From contig CAZOGC010000012.1 of assembly GCA_964579505.1 (NCBI GenBank), forward strand, positions 5,299-69,298: a stretch of 64,000 nucleotides of DNA, read 5' to 3'. This DNA is from JAJYSO01 sp964579505. Lineage in GTDB: Bacteria; Bacteroidota; Bacteroidia; Flavobacteriales; Flavobacteriaceae. Of the stretch, positions 43,356-52,097 are shown one piece after another (the stretch's first letter is position 1; the number at the start of each line of letters is the position of its first letter). The notes beneath the pieces are model-generated. The model ran no database searches. It worked only from the letters and a program-made list of their open reading frames with translations, and was not told the DNA's origin. The position numbers were made by a program, and so were the translations under genes.

Positions 43356-45113
43356 TCACTCATCTTCCTCACTGAGTTGCTTTTCATAAAGTTCTTGATA
43401 AAATCCTCCATTCTTAACAAGGGTTTTATGGGTGCCATATTCAACAATTTTTCCTTTGTCTAACACCATTATTTTATCGGCATCTTTTACAGCTGATATA
43501 CGGTGACTTACAATAATGGTTGTTTTTTCTTTAGATACTTTGCGTAAATTATGCAAAATCTGTTTCTCTGTTTCCGTATCTACCGCCGACAAACAATCGT
43601 CAAAAAGAAATATTTTAGGGTCTTGAATAATAGCTCTAGCAATGGAAACACGTTGTTTTTGCCCCCCCGAAAGGGTTAATCCACGTTCTCCTAGCACCGT
43701 ATCATATCCTTTTTTAAAATCTATTATACTATCGTGAATCACGGCTTCTTTTGCAGCTCGTATTACATCCTTATCACTGGCCTTTGCATTGCCAAACCGA
43801 ATGTTGTCTTTTATCGTATCGCTAAACAAAAAGGTATCTTGTGGCACATAGCCTATGGCATTACGCAAATCTTTTAAATTGAGCTGCGCTATGGGTACAT
43901 CATCTATCAACAGCGCCCCAGATTGCACGTTGTATAGTCTGCCTATGAGTTCCATTAAAGTAGATTTTCCGGAACCTGTTTTGCCAATAACTGCCAGTGT
44001 TTCTCCTTTTTTTACAGAAAATGAAACATTATCTAGCGCCTTTATATGCGTGTCTTCATAAATGAATGTAATATTTTTAAACGTAATATTTCCTACAATT
44101 TCATTATGAATTTCGCTTCTGTTAAAAATCTCCGGTTTTACCTTCAAGAATTCATTAATACGTTTTTGAGAAGCCTCGGCTTGTTGAATCATGGTGGTAA
44201 TCCACCCCACACTAGTTACCGGCCAAATAAGCATGTTTACATATAGCAAGAACTCAACAATAGTCCCAACATTCTCAATCTGACCATTAATATATTGCTG
44301 CCCTCCAATATAAAGCACCAAAATATTACTACTACCAATAAGCAGGGCAATAAGGGGCATAAAAAAGGCGCGCATTTTAGCCAAATCAACCTGTTTTTCT
44401 TTACTCTCATCAGCCAATTGTGAAAAATCAGCATCTGTTTGCCCCTCCATATTATACGACTTAATGACTGTTATTCCGCTAAAGCTTTCTTGCGTAAATG
44501 TACTTAGTTTAGATAAATATTCTTGCACCACCGTACTTCGTTTATGAATGGCTTGGCTTAGCCTATAAATCAAAAAAGAAAGTATCGGAAACGGAATAAC
44601 GGTATACAGGGTTAAAAGAGGAGCGCGATCTAGCATATAGATGATAACCACTATAAACATAGTAACCGTAGATACACTATTCATCAATGCAGGTCCCAAA
44701 TAAAGACGCACTTTAGAAACGTCTTCACTAATTCTATTCATCAAATCACCGGTACGATTTCTTTTGTAAAAATTAAGCGATAAGTTTTGGTATTGAGCGT
44801 ACACCTCATTTTTTAAATCAAATTCTATGTGTCTTGAAACCACAATAAAAGTTTGACGCATCAAAAAGGTGAATAAGGCAGAGAGTAAAGCCACCCCTAC
44901 AATTAAAAGCAAAATATTGAACAACTTATGGTGATATACCGAAGTATCAGTCAGGGTACCGTTTAATCGCTCTGTAATTAAATCGGTGGCCGACCCTACA
45001 AATTGAGGTACATATATTGCAAAAAGGCGTGCCAAGACAGTAATAACCAGTCCTAGAAGCAGTTTCCACTTATATTTTACAAAATATTTATTGAGGTATC
45101 GTAATGCTTTCAT
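43356..45113 (-). CDS. ABC exporter, fused permease and ATPase (MsbA-like)
   Basis: A 585-residue half-transporter. Six membrane helices span about 1-310. The ATPase has Walker A GKTGSGKST, Q-loop YVPQDTFLF, signature LSGGQKQR and Walker B FLFDDCLSAVD, where the residue after the Walker B Asp is Asp and not the catalytic Glu. The H-loop is IIVSHRISAV. It exports an unknown substrate, possibly lipid or drug. The degenerate Walker B matches the weak subunit of heterodimeric exporters, yet no partner gene is adjacent. A TATCTTTG element (45188-45195, minus) is a likely promoter. Confidence 0.9.
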   Translation of the reverse strand: MKALRYLNKYFVKYKWKLLLGLVITVLARLFAIYVPQFVGSATDLITERLNGTLTDTSVYHHKLFNILLLIVGVALLSALFTFLMRQTFIVVSRHIEFDLKNEVYAQYQNLSLNFYKRNRTGDLMNRISEDVSKVRLYLGPALMNSVSTVTMFIVVIIYMLDRAPLLTLYTVIPFPILSFLIYRLSQAIHKRSTVVQEYLSKLSTFTQESFSGITVIKSYNMEGQTDADFSQLADESKEKQVDLAKMRAFFMPLIALLIGSSNILVLYIGGQQYINGQIENVGTIVEFLLYVNMLIWPVTSVGWITTMIQQAEASQKRINEFLKVKPEIFNRSEIHNEIVGNITFKNITFIYEDTHIKALDNVSFSVKKGETLAVIGKTGSGKSTLMELIGRLYNVQSGALLIDDVPIAQLNLKDLRNAIGYVPQDTFLFSDTIKDNIRFGNAKASDKDVIRAAKEAVIHDSIIDFKKGYDTVLGERGLTLSGGQKQRVSIARAIIQDPKIFLFDDCLSAVDTETEKQILHNLRKVSKEKTTIIVSHRISAVKDADKIMVLDKGKIVEYGTHKTLVKNGGFYQELYEKQLSEEDE

Positions 45114-45187
45114 AGCTTATTTATCAAAAGCCGCACTAATCAAAAAGAGACGCCTATGACGGGCTAAAAAGCAGCATTTTGAAAGCA

Positions 45188-45195
45188 CAAAGATA
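45188..45195 (-). promoter_or_regulatory. -7 element TATCTTTG of the ABC exporter gene
   Basis: The minus-strand TATCTTTG matches TAnnTTTG about 75 bases before the ABC gene ATG. Confidence 0.4.
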
Positions 45196-45268
45196 CCGAT
45201 TTCACCCCGATTATTAATACCTCAACAAATTAGATTTAATAGCCTTTCTAATTAACCCAAAAAACATC

Positions 45269-45303
45269 AAAAAATTGTTCATAGTAATTTTCAAAAATTG
45301 TTC
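45269..45303 (+). repeat. Direct repeat AAAAATTGTTCA upstream of nusB
   Basis: Two copies of CAAAAATTGTTCA-like sequence lie about 22 bases apart immediately upstream of TATTTTTG (45317-45324), the candidate nusB promoter. The spacing suits a dimeric or side-by-side DNA-binding protein. No binding protein can be named. Confidence 0.4.
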
Positions 45304-45375
45304 AATAAAAAAGTAGTATTTTTGCAGCCTGTTTTTATTTACAACTTATTTTAAAACGTTCTTCTCTTTCGGCTT

Positions 45376-46314
45376 ATGTTAACACGACGACATATTAGGG
45401 TAAAAGTAATGCAGTCTTTATATGCCATGTGGCGCGACCAAAATGCCAATATACCGGCTGCAAAAAAATTTCTCAACAAGAGCATAGCTGATATGTATGG
45501 CTTGTTTTTGCTAGATATTTCTTTACTCATAGAAACTAAAGAACAAGCCAAAGAATATTACGAACGAGTGCGCACCAAATATTTTGCCACCGAAGAAGAT
45601 ATCAATCCCAACCTCAAATTTATTAACAACCGTATTCTTGCAAAGTTTGAAGAATCGGCAGGTTTTAATGAGTTGTTAGAGAAAAAGAAACTGAACAATT
45701 GGCGTAGAGAACCTGGATATGTTCAGCTAATTTGGGAAGAATTGCGCCAATCTGATTTATATAAAAGCTATACCGCCACACGCGAGTCTTCTTTTAAAGA
45801 AGACAAAGATTTTATGGTTCAGTTTTTTAAAGAGATTATTGCTCCTAACCAAAAGCTATACGACTATCTAGAAGACACCAAACTTACGTGGGTAGATGAT
45901 TTTCCTATTGTAAACACGGCTTTGGTAAAAACCTTAAAAAAGATGAAGGCAGCTTTGCCTTTTCAGCTGCCCAATCTCTTTAAAAATGAAGAAGACCAAC
46001 AGTTTGCACTAACATTATTTAATAATACACTACGATATCAACACGATTTTGACGAGAGTATTAGCAAAAAAACACCTAATTGGGATAAAGACAGACTAGC
46101 TGAAATAGACGCTATTCTTATTAATATGGCTTTGTGCGAGTTTATGTATTTTCCTTCTATTCCGGTAAAGGTAAGTATCAACGAGTATTTAGAAATTTCT
46201 AAAGAATACAGTACTCCTAAGAGCAGCGTATTTATCAATGGGGTTTTAGACAGAATATCAAAAGATTACAAAAAAGAGGGAAAATTAAATAAAATGGGAA
46301 GAGGACTGATGTAG
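45376..46314 (+). CDS. nusB: Transcription antitermination factor NusB, long form
   Basis: A 312-residue protein whose last 110 residues are the NusB domain (RLAEIDAILINMALCEFMYFP, SINEYLEISKEYSTPKSSVFINGVLDRI). The N-terminal 190 residues (starting MLTRRHIRVKVMQSLYAMWRD) have the first NusB helix motif but then a long helical extension. NusB with S10 helps RNA polymerase read through rRNA operons. The extended form is usual in Bacteroidota. DUF1573, yajC follow on the same strand. Confidence 0.9.
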   Translation: MLTRRHIRVKVMQSLYAMWRDQNANIPAAKKFLNKSIADMYGLFLLDISLLIETKEQAKEYYERVRTKYFATEEDINPNLKFINNRILAKFEESAGFNELLEKKKLNNWRREPGYVQLIWEELRQSDLYKSYTATRESSFKEDKDFMVQFFKEIIAPNQKLYDYLEDTKLTWVDDFPIVNTALVKTLKKMKAALPFQLPNLFKNEEDQQFALTLFNNTLRYQHDFDESISKKTPNWDKDRLAEIDAILINMALCEFMYFPSIPVKVSINEYLEISKEYSTPKSSVFINGVLDRISKDYKKEGKLNKMGRGLM

Positions 46315-46373
46315 TGCCCCATTTTTTTATAAATTTGACTCATAACATCATGAATCTATAAAATTAAATCAAT

Positions 46374-46829
46374 ATGAAAAAAATAGTGCTATTCTTTGCC
46401 GCTGTGGCTATGCTTAGCCTCACCTCTTGCAAAAATAACGACGCCTCTAAAAAATTAGTTGTCAACAAAGAATCTATTGCTGCAGCCAAAGCTAAGGCGC
46501 TTGCTGCTAATGAGTTTCCGGTTATTACCTTTAAAAAATCTACTTTTGATTTTGGCGATGTAGAAGAAGGTAAAGTGGTTACCCATATATTTCATTTTAC
46601 CAATACCGGTAGCGCCCCATTAAAAGTAATGTACGCAAAACCCAGTTGTGGATGTACCATCTCTGACTGGTCTAAAAAACCCATAGCACCCGGGGATAAA
46701 GGGTCTGTAACCGTAAAATTTAATTCTAGAGGAAGGCAGGGCACACAACGCAAAAGTGTTCGTTTAACCACCAACACCAAAAACGGAAATGAAACCCTGC
46801 ACTTTACGGCAAATGTTATAAAAAAGTAA
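46374..46829 (+). CDS. DUF1573 domain lipoprotein
   Basis: A 151-residue protein with a lipoprotein signal (MKKIVLFFAAVAMLSLTSC, Cys19). The C-terminal DUF1573 domain (TFDFGDVEEGKVVTHIFHFTN, PSCGCTISDW) has an Ig-like/ASPM-SPD-2-Hydin fold; PSCGCT is its hallmark. Role unknown. TAAATTTG lies 37 bases before the ATG. It probably shares a transcript with yajC, 23 bases downstream. Confidence 0.85.
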   Translation: MKKIVLFFAAVAMLSLTSCKNNDASKKLVVNKESIAAAKAKALAANEFPVITFKKSTFDFGDVEEGKVVTHIFHFTNTGSAPLKVMYAKPSCGCTISDWSKKPIAPGDKGSVTVKFNSRGRQGTQRKSVRLTTNTKNGNETLHFTANVIKK

Positions 46830-46852
46830 CCCTATAAATAAACAGAATATCT

Positions 46853-47149
46853 ATGAAAGGTTTGGGCGGGTTTTTACCCCTAATTTTAATCGTTGCTGTC
46901 TTTTATTTTTTTATGATAAGACCGCAAATGAAACAGCGAAAAAAAGAGAAAGAATTTTCTAAAAGCCTAAAAAAAGGCGACAAAGTAGTCACCAAAAGTG
47001 GCATTTATGGCAAAGTAGTAGACTTTAGCGATAAAAACGACACCGTGGTTATTGAAACCGGTGCCGGAAAAATCACTTTTGATCGTTCTGCCATTTCTTT
47101 AGAAATGAGCGAGAAGCGCAACAAAGCGTTAACCGCCGATAACAAATAA
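46853..47149 (+). CDS. yajC: Preprotein translocase subunit YajC
   Basis: A 98-residue single-span inner-membrane protein. GFLPLILIVAVFYFFMIRPQMKQRKKEKEF is the YajC helix and signature (split here as a helix at about 7-22 and FMIRPQ), and KKGDKVVTKSGIYGKVVDF is the conserved cytoplasmic domain. It forms part of the SecDF-YajC complex, whose other subunits are encoded at 7.5-10.6 kb. Confidence 0.92.
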   Translation: MKGLGGFLPLILIVAVFYFFMIRPQMKQRKKEKEFSKSLKKGDKVVTKSGIYGKVVDFSDKNDTVVIETGAGKITFDRSAISLEMSEKRNKALTADNK

Positions 47150-47173
47150 TCATCATCGGTAAAATATTGTAAT

Positions 47174-47205
47174 AAAAAAGCTGCTCTTTAAAGCAGCTTT
47201 TTTTT
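47174..47205. terminator. Bidirectional terminator between yajC and pepT
   Basis: AAAAAAGCTGCT pairs with AGCAGCTTTTTT around CTTTAA, with T runs on both strands. Confidence 0.9.
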
Positions 47206-47226
47206 ATTGACTTCGTATATCATTCG

Positions 47227-48471
47227 TTATTTTTGATGGCGTTGTGCAGTTAATTCAGCAATTTTTATCACCACCTCTGTAGCTTTCTGCATACTCTCTA
47301 CCGGTACAAACTCATAACGTCCGTGAAAGTTGTGTCCACCTGCAAAAATATTAGGACAAGGAAGCCCCATAAATGAAAGTTGAGCTCCGTCTGTACCCCC
47401 GCGAATAGGACTAATTTCAGGCTCTACCCCTACCTCTTTCAGCGCCTCTTCAGCAATATCTACGATATGTTTTACCGGCTCTATCTTTTCGCGCATATTA
47501 AAGTATTGATCTTTAATTTCTAGCTGAATAACTTCTTTTCCATATTGCTCATTAATTTCTTCAGCCAAATCGCGCATTACTTTTTTTCGCGCTTCAAAAT
47601 GCTCTTTGTCAAAATCGCGAATAATGTATGTCAAGGTAGTTTTTTCTACCCTTCCGTTTACCTGAATAAGATGGAAAAAACCTTCGCGTCCTTCGGTATG
47701 TTCAGGCGTTTCTAATCTAGGTAATGAGCGAATAAAATCTTGCGCAATATATTGGCTGTTTACCATAATGCCTTTTGCATACCCCGGGTGTACGATTTTT
47801 CCTTTTACCGTCACAACGGCTCCGGCTGCATTAAAGTTTTCATACTCCAGCTCGCCTATTCTACTACCGTCCATAGTATAAGCCCAAGAAGCTCCAAATT
47901 TTTCTACATCAAATTTATGTGCTCCACGACCAATCTCTTCATCTGGAGTAAAACAAACACGAATAGGACCATGTTTAATTTCCGGATGATTAATCAAGTA
48001 TTCTACTGCTGAAACAATCTCCGTAATTCCGGCCTTATCGTCTGCTCCTAAGAGCGTTGTTCCATCAGTAGTTATAAGGGTTTGTCCTTTATAAAGCAAC
48101 AGGTCTTTAAATTCATCCGGTGATAAAACAATGCCTTCCTCTTCATTAAGTACAATGTCTTTCCCATCATAGTTTTCTACAATTTGCGGGTTTACCCCTT
48201 TTCCGGTAAAATCAGGTGAGGTATCAAAATGAGACACAAAACCAATGGTAGGAACTTCGTGCGAAACATTGCCGGGCAAAGTAGCCATCACATAAGCGTT
48301 TTCATCAATTTCGGCATCGGTAAGCCCAATTTGTTTTAACTCTTCAACCAATTTGTTGGCCAAATTCCATTGTTTTTCTGTACTAGGGGTGGTGTTACTA
48401 TTCGGATCGCTCTCCGTATCAATAGTTACATATCCCTTAAAACGTTCAATAAGATGTTGTTTTTCTATCAT
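47227..48471 (-). CDS. pepT: Peptidase T (tripeptide aminopeptidase)
   Basis: A 414-residue M20-family metallopeptidase. VSHFDTSPDFTGKGVNPQIV is the first metal-binding segment, LLGADDKAGITEIVSA gives the bridging Asp and the catalytic region, and FTPDEEIGRGAHKFD the catalytic Glu pair. SPIRGGTDGAQLSFMGLPCPNIFAGGHNFHG is the C-terminal metal site. It removes the N-terminal residue of tripeptides in the cytosol, with two zinc ions. The length matches E. coli PepT. Confidence 0.95.
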   Translation of the reverse strand: MIEKQHLIERFKGYVTIDTESDPNSNTTPSTEKQWNLANKLVEELKQIGLTDAEIDENAYVMATLPGNVSHEVPTIGFVSHFDTSPDFTGKGVNPQIVENYDGKDIVLNEEEGIVLSPDEFKDLLLYKGQTLITTDGTTLLGADDKAGITEIVSAVEYLINHPEIKHGPIRVCFTPDEEIGRGAHKFDVEKFGASWAYTMDGSRIGELEYENFNAAGAVVTVKGKIVHPGYAKGIMVNSQYIAQDFIRSLPRLETPEHTEGREGFFHLIQVNGRVEKTTLTYIIRDFDKEHFEARKKVMRDLAEEINEQYGKEVIQLEIKDQYFNMREKIEPVKHIVDIAEEALKEVGVEPEISPIRGGTDGAQLSFMGLPCPNIFAGGHNFHGRYEFVPVESMQKATEVVIKIAELTAQRHQK

Positions 48472-48609
48472 ATTTGGTGGTATTACTAATTAAGCGGTAA
48501 CTTTATGTATGGTTACACAAAAACGCATTGGTTTTCAGTACGCCAAAATTACGGATTTACAATTCCTCAACAAAGGCTTTCATAATTTTCGTGGTATTTA
48601 GAATTGGTT

Positions 48610-48617
48610 TATTTTTG
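48610..48617 (+). promoter_or_regulatory. -7 element TATTTTTG of pyrD
   Basis: TATTTTTG lies 16 bases before the pyrD ATG in the context TTTATTTTTGCCCAAACC, which also occurs before the rhodanese gene. Confidence 0.45.
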
Positions 48618-48633
48618 CCCAAACCAACCCGCT

Positions 48634-49671
48634 ATGTATAAATCACTCATCCGACCGTTGCTTTTTAAGTTCGATCCGGAAAAAATTCATCATTTTACTT
48701 TTTCTTTTTTACATTTTGCCTTCAAAATTCCTGGGGTAAAACAATTTACTGCACATAAATTTATTGTGGAAGATGAATTGCTTACACGTGAGGTGTTCGG
48801 TTTAAAATTTAAAAATCCGGTGGGATTGGCTGCCGGGCTCGACAAAGATGCCAAACTGTTTAACGAATTAGGCGGATTGGGGTTTGGATTTGTTGAAATT
48901 GGAACCGTAACGCCTAAAGCACAGCCGGGAAATCCTAAAAAACGATTGTTTAGGCTTCGAAAAGATACGGCGCTTATTAACCGTATGGGGTTTAACAACG
49001 AAGGAGCCGCCGCCGCTGCCAACCGACTTAGAAAAAAGCATCAAAATATATTAATTGGGGGTAATATTGGCAAAAATAAAATTACCCCTAATGAAAAAGC
49101 GGTAGACGATTACACCCAATGTTTTACAGCTCTTTATGAGGTGGTAGATTATTTTGTAGTGAATGTAAGCTCGCCCAACACGCCTAATTTACGCGAACTA
49201 CAAGACAAAGAGCCGCTTACTCAACTCTTAAACACTCTGCAAAAACTCAACCGCCAAAAAGCGTCTCCTAAACCTATTCTATTAAAAATTGCTCCTGATT
49301 TAACTAACAATCAGCTACTTGATATAATTGATATTGTAAAATCTACCCAAATTAGTGGAGTGATTGCAACCAATACCACTATTGCCCGTAAAGGATTGAA
49401 ATCTGACCATAAAACCGAAGTTGGGGGGCTAAGCGGCATCCCTTTAAAAAATCGATCTACAGAAGTTATTCGGTTTTTAGTCGAAAAGAGCAATCATGCT
49501 TTTCCTATTATTGGGGTGGGAGGCATACATTCTGCAGAAGATGCGTTAGAAAAAATAAAAGCCGGGGCTTCTTTGGTACAACTTTATACCGGATTTATAT
49601 ATGAGGGACCACGACTAGTTAAAACTATCAATCAGGCTATTCTCAACGCCACAGAAAAGGGCTATTTGTAA
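48634..49671 (+). CDS. pyrD: Dihydroorotate dehydrogenase (quinone)
   Basis: From ATG 48634 (MYKSLIRPLLFKFDPEKIHH) the protein has 345 residues, the size of class 2 DHODH. A TTG-started extension from 48604 is unlikely. The N-terminal helical segment is the membrane-association region; NPVGLAAGLDKDAKLFNEL binds substrate, and the catalytic serine is in FVVNVSSPNTPNLRELQ. It oxidises dihydroorotate to orotate with FMN and passes electrons to quinone in pyrimidine synthesis. No other pyr gene is adjacent. HMG-CoA lyase follows with its own promoter. Confidence 0.95.
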   Translation: MYKSLIRPLLFKFDPEKIHHFTFSFLHFAFKIPGVKQFTAHKFIVEDELLTREVFGLKFKNPVGLAAGLDKDAKLFNELGGLGFGFVEIGTVTPKAQPGNPKKRLFRLRKDTALINRMGFNNEGAAAAANRLRKKHQNILIGGNIGKNKITPNEKAVDDYTQCFTALYEVVDYFVVNVSSPNTPNLRELQDKEPLTQLLNTLQKLNRQKASPKPILLKIAPDLTNNQLLDIIDIVKSTQISGVIATNTTIARKGLKSDHKTEVGGLSGIPLKNRSTEVIRFLVEKSNHAFPIIGVGGIHSAEDALEKIKAGASLVQLYTGFIYEGPRLVKTINQAILNATEKGYL

Positions 49672-49716
49672 TGGCATCTATTTGCACAAATGGTTTTCAC
49701 AACCCTTTTTCTTTAG

Positions 49717-49724
49717 TATATTTG
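49717..49724 (+). promoter_or_regulatory. -7 element TATATTTG of HMG-CoA lyase gene
   Basis: An exact TAnnTTTG match is four bases from the ATG at 49729. The start codon would be at or next to the transcription start. Confidence 0.55.
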
Positions 49725-49728
49725 ACCT

Positions 49729-50592
49729 ATGGACAGCCTCAAACTCATTGAATGCCCGCGCGACGCCATGCAAGGCATTAAAACTTTTATTCCTACCGAA
49801 GAGAAAGTCAACTACATTCAAGCATTATTGCGCTGTGGATTTGACACCCTAGATTTTGGCAGTTTTGTATCGCCTAAGGCCATTCCACAAATGGCAGACA
49901 CTGCTAACGTATTAGCGCAACTAGACTTGTCTCAAACACAAAGCAAATTATTGGCCATTGTAGCCAATGTTCGCGGTGCCGAAGATGCAGCCAAACATCC
50001 TGAAATTAATTATTTGGGCTATCCTTTTTCTATTTCAGAGAATTTCCAAATGCGTAACACGCATAAAACCATCGCTCAATCTGTAGCTATTCTTAACGAA
50101 ATTTTGAACATTGCCGATAAAAATCAAAAAGAGGTGGTGGCTTATCTTTCTATGGGATTTGGAAACCCTTATGGAGACCCATGGGATGTTGAAATTGTAG
50201 GAGAATGGACGGAAAGGTTATCGACTATGGGTGTAAAAATATTGTCTTTGTCTGATACAGTAGGTTCTTCTGATGCCGAAACCATTACCTACTTATTTTC
50301 ACATCTTATCCCTAAATATCCTGCTATTGAGTTTGGGGCTCATCTTCACACCACTCCCAATTCTTGGTATGAAAAAGTTAACGCAGCCTACACTTCCGGA
50401 TGCAGAAGGTTTGATGGCGCTATTAAAGGGTTTGGTGGATGCCCCATGGCTAAAGACGAGTTAACCGGAAATATGCCTACCGAGAAGATGCTATCCTACT
50501 TTAACGCACAAAAAGCAAACACAAATCTAAAAATGACTAGCTTTGAATCGGCTTATAACGTAGCTACCGATGTATTTCAACGATACACCTAA
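49729..50592 (+). CDS. Hydroxymethylglutaryl-CoA lyase
   Basis: A 287-residue TIM-barrel lyase of the HMGL family. LIECPRDAMQGIKTFIPTEEKV is the first conserved segment, FGSFVSPKAIPQMADT the HMGL signature, and GFGGCPMAKDELTGNMPTE contains the catalytic cysteine of the G-C-P loop. It cleaves HMG-CoA to acetyl-CoA and acetoacetate in leucine degradation. The carboxylase and hydratase genes of that pathway are not nearby. The start is fixed by the family N-terminus. Confidence 0.92.
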   Translation: MDSLKLIECPRDAMQGIKTFIPTEEKVNYIQALLRCGFDTLDFGSFVSPKAIPQMADTANVLAQLDLSQTQSKLLAIVANVRGAEDAAKHPEINYLGYPFSISENFQMRNTHKTIAQSVAILNEILNIADKNQKEVVAYLSMGFGNPYGDPWDVEIVGEWTERLSTMGVKILSLSDTVGSSDAETITYLFSHLIPKYPAIEFGAHLHTTPNSWYEKVNAAYTSGCRRFDGAIKGFGGCPMAKDELTGNMPTEKMLSYFNAQKANTNLKMTSFESAYNVATDVFQRYT

Positions 50593-50600
50593 AAGTAAGA

Positions 50601-52001
50601 TTACTTAAAGAAACCTTTCTTACCTAGAAGTGCTTGTACTTTTTTTTGTTCAAAAATACCCGGAAAGATTTCTTCTAAAATTACCGCATATTCGCAATCT
50701 ATATTTAAAGCCTTTTTTAGGTGAAGAATACCTAACTTTTCATCGGTTAAAGACAAGTATAACCCTGCTAACCGGTATTCAATTTCTGCGGTATGAGGAT
50801 AGTATTGGCAAGCTTCTTCCATTACATTCAGCGCTTCTTCCAGTTGATGTAATCCAATAAGCGCATCCCCACGGGTAATCCATGTTTCAAAATCATAATT
50901 ACCGAGCTCCATGCTTTTACGAAGTCCCTTTTCGGTTTCCTTAAACCGCTTCAAAAATCGATTTATACGGGCATATCGTTCCCAATACGATACATTTTCT
51001 TCATCTATGGCAATAGCTTTTTCTACATAATATAGTGCTTGCCTATACTGTTTTCGGTCAAAATAGAAATCTGTAATAGCCATCCACGTTTTGTCTAGTA
51101 ATGGATCCTCTTGCAAAGCTTTGTTGTAATACTCTAATGCATAAATCGGGTTATTACTTTTTTCATAGCATTTTCCGATACGCAAGTACGCAAAAGCGGT
51201 TGGATCTTCTAGTTCTAACGTTGTTTCATAAGAAAATATGGCTTCTTCATAACGCTCTAATTTCTCTAAAACCTTCGCTTTTTCCATATGAGCTCCTACA
51301 AACTCATCATCTGATATAACGGCAAAGTCAAAGCTAGTCAAAGCTCTTTCATAATCTTTGAGTTGCATATATTGCAACCCCACCTGATGCCAGGCAATTT
51401 CTGAATAAGGATGCTTGTCTAAAAAGGCATTTAGAAATTCTATAGCTTGCTTTGGTTGTTCTAAAAAGTCAAAACAAAAAATAATATTATACAATGCAGC
51501 CGAGTCCTCCTCATCGTTTTCTAAGCACTGCATAAAGTAATATTTTGCCTGTTCATAATCTTCCATAAACATGTACTCCATCGCAATCAACGACGGAATT
51601 TCGTCATCATCTTCTAACATTTCTGCGGCCGATTTTAATAAATTGGCGGCTTCTTCATGCCTATCTTGTTTAGACAACACACTGGCTTTATGAATGTAAA
51701 CATCAGGGTTAGAGGCCTCAAGTTCATACAAAGCATTCAACATAGAATCTGCCTGCTCTATCTTGTTTTCAAACAACAGTATTTCTATTTTTAACAGCTT
51801 TAAAGCTGAAGAATCGGGATGTTGAGACAGCGCTATTTTTACCGCTTTCTGCGCTAATGCCATTTTTCCTACCTCTAGGTAGTGCCCAATGATAAGTTCG
51901 AATTCATCCGAATCGAAAAACAAGACATCATTGGTTTTCAACATGCTTTCAAACCGTGTTAACGGAAAATCTTGCCCCCCGGCGTGATCAAATTCCATCA
52001 T
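50601..52001 (-). CDS. Tetratricopeptide repeat protein
   Basis: A 466-residue soluble protein made almost wholly of TPR helices (roughly ten 34-residue units from about residue 30), for example IAWHQVGLQYMQLKDYERAL, AFAYLRIGKCYEKSNNPIYA and ISEYLEIS-like turns. The first 30 residues are acidic. No signal peptide or enzyme domain is seen, so it is a protein-protein scaffold of unknown partners. Converges on the HMG-CoA lyase gene eight bases away. Confidence 0.85.
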   Translation of the reverse strand: MMEFDHAGGQDFPLTRFESMLKTNDVLFFDSDEFELIIGHYLEVGKMALAQKAVKIALSQHPDSSALKLLKIEILLFENKIEQADSMLNALYELEASNPDVYIHKASVLSKQDRHEEAANLLKSAAEMLEDDDEIPSLIAMEYMFMEDYEQAKYYFMQCLENDEEDSAALYNIIFCFDFLEQPKQAIEFLNAFLDKHPYSEIAWHQVGLQYMQLKDYERALTSFDFAVISDDEFVGAHMEKAKVLEKLERYEEAIFSYETTLELEDPTAFAYLRIGKCYEKSNNPIYALEYYNKALQEDPLLDKTWMAITDFYFDRKQYRQALYYVEKAIAIDEENVSYWERYARINRFLKRFKETEKGLRKSMELGNYDFETWITRGDALIGLHQLEEALNVMEEACQYYPHTAEIEYRLAGLYLSLTDEKLGILHLKKALNIDCEYAVILEEIFPGIFEQKKVQALLGKKGFFK

Positions 52002-52097
52002 AAAAAATCATTTGATTTCTATAAGCTAAATATACCGTAATAAACCTGTTGTTTTACCGACAACAAAACTGGCTTGTCAACAAAATAATTAACAGGT

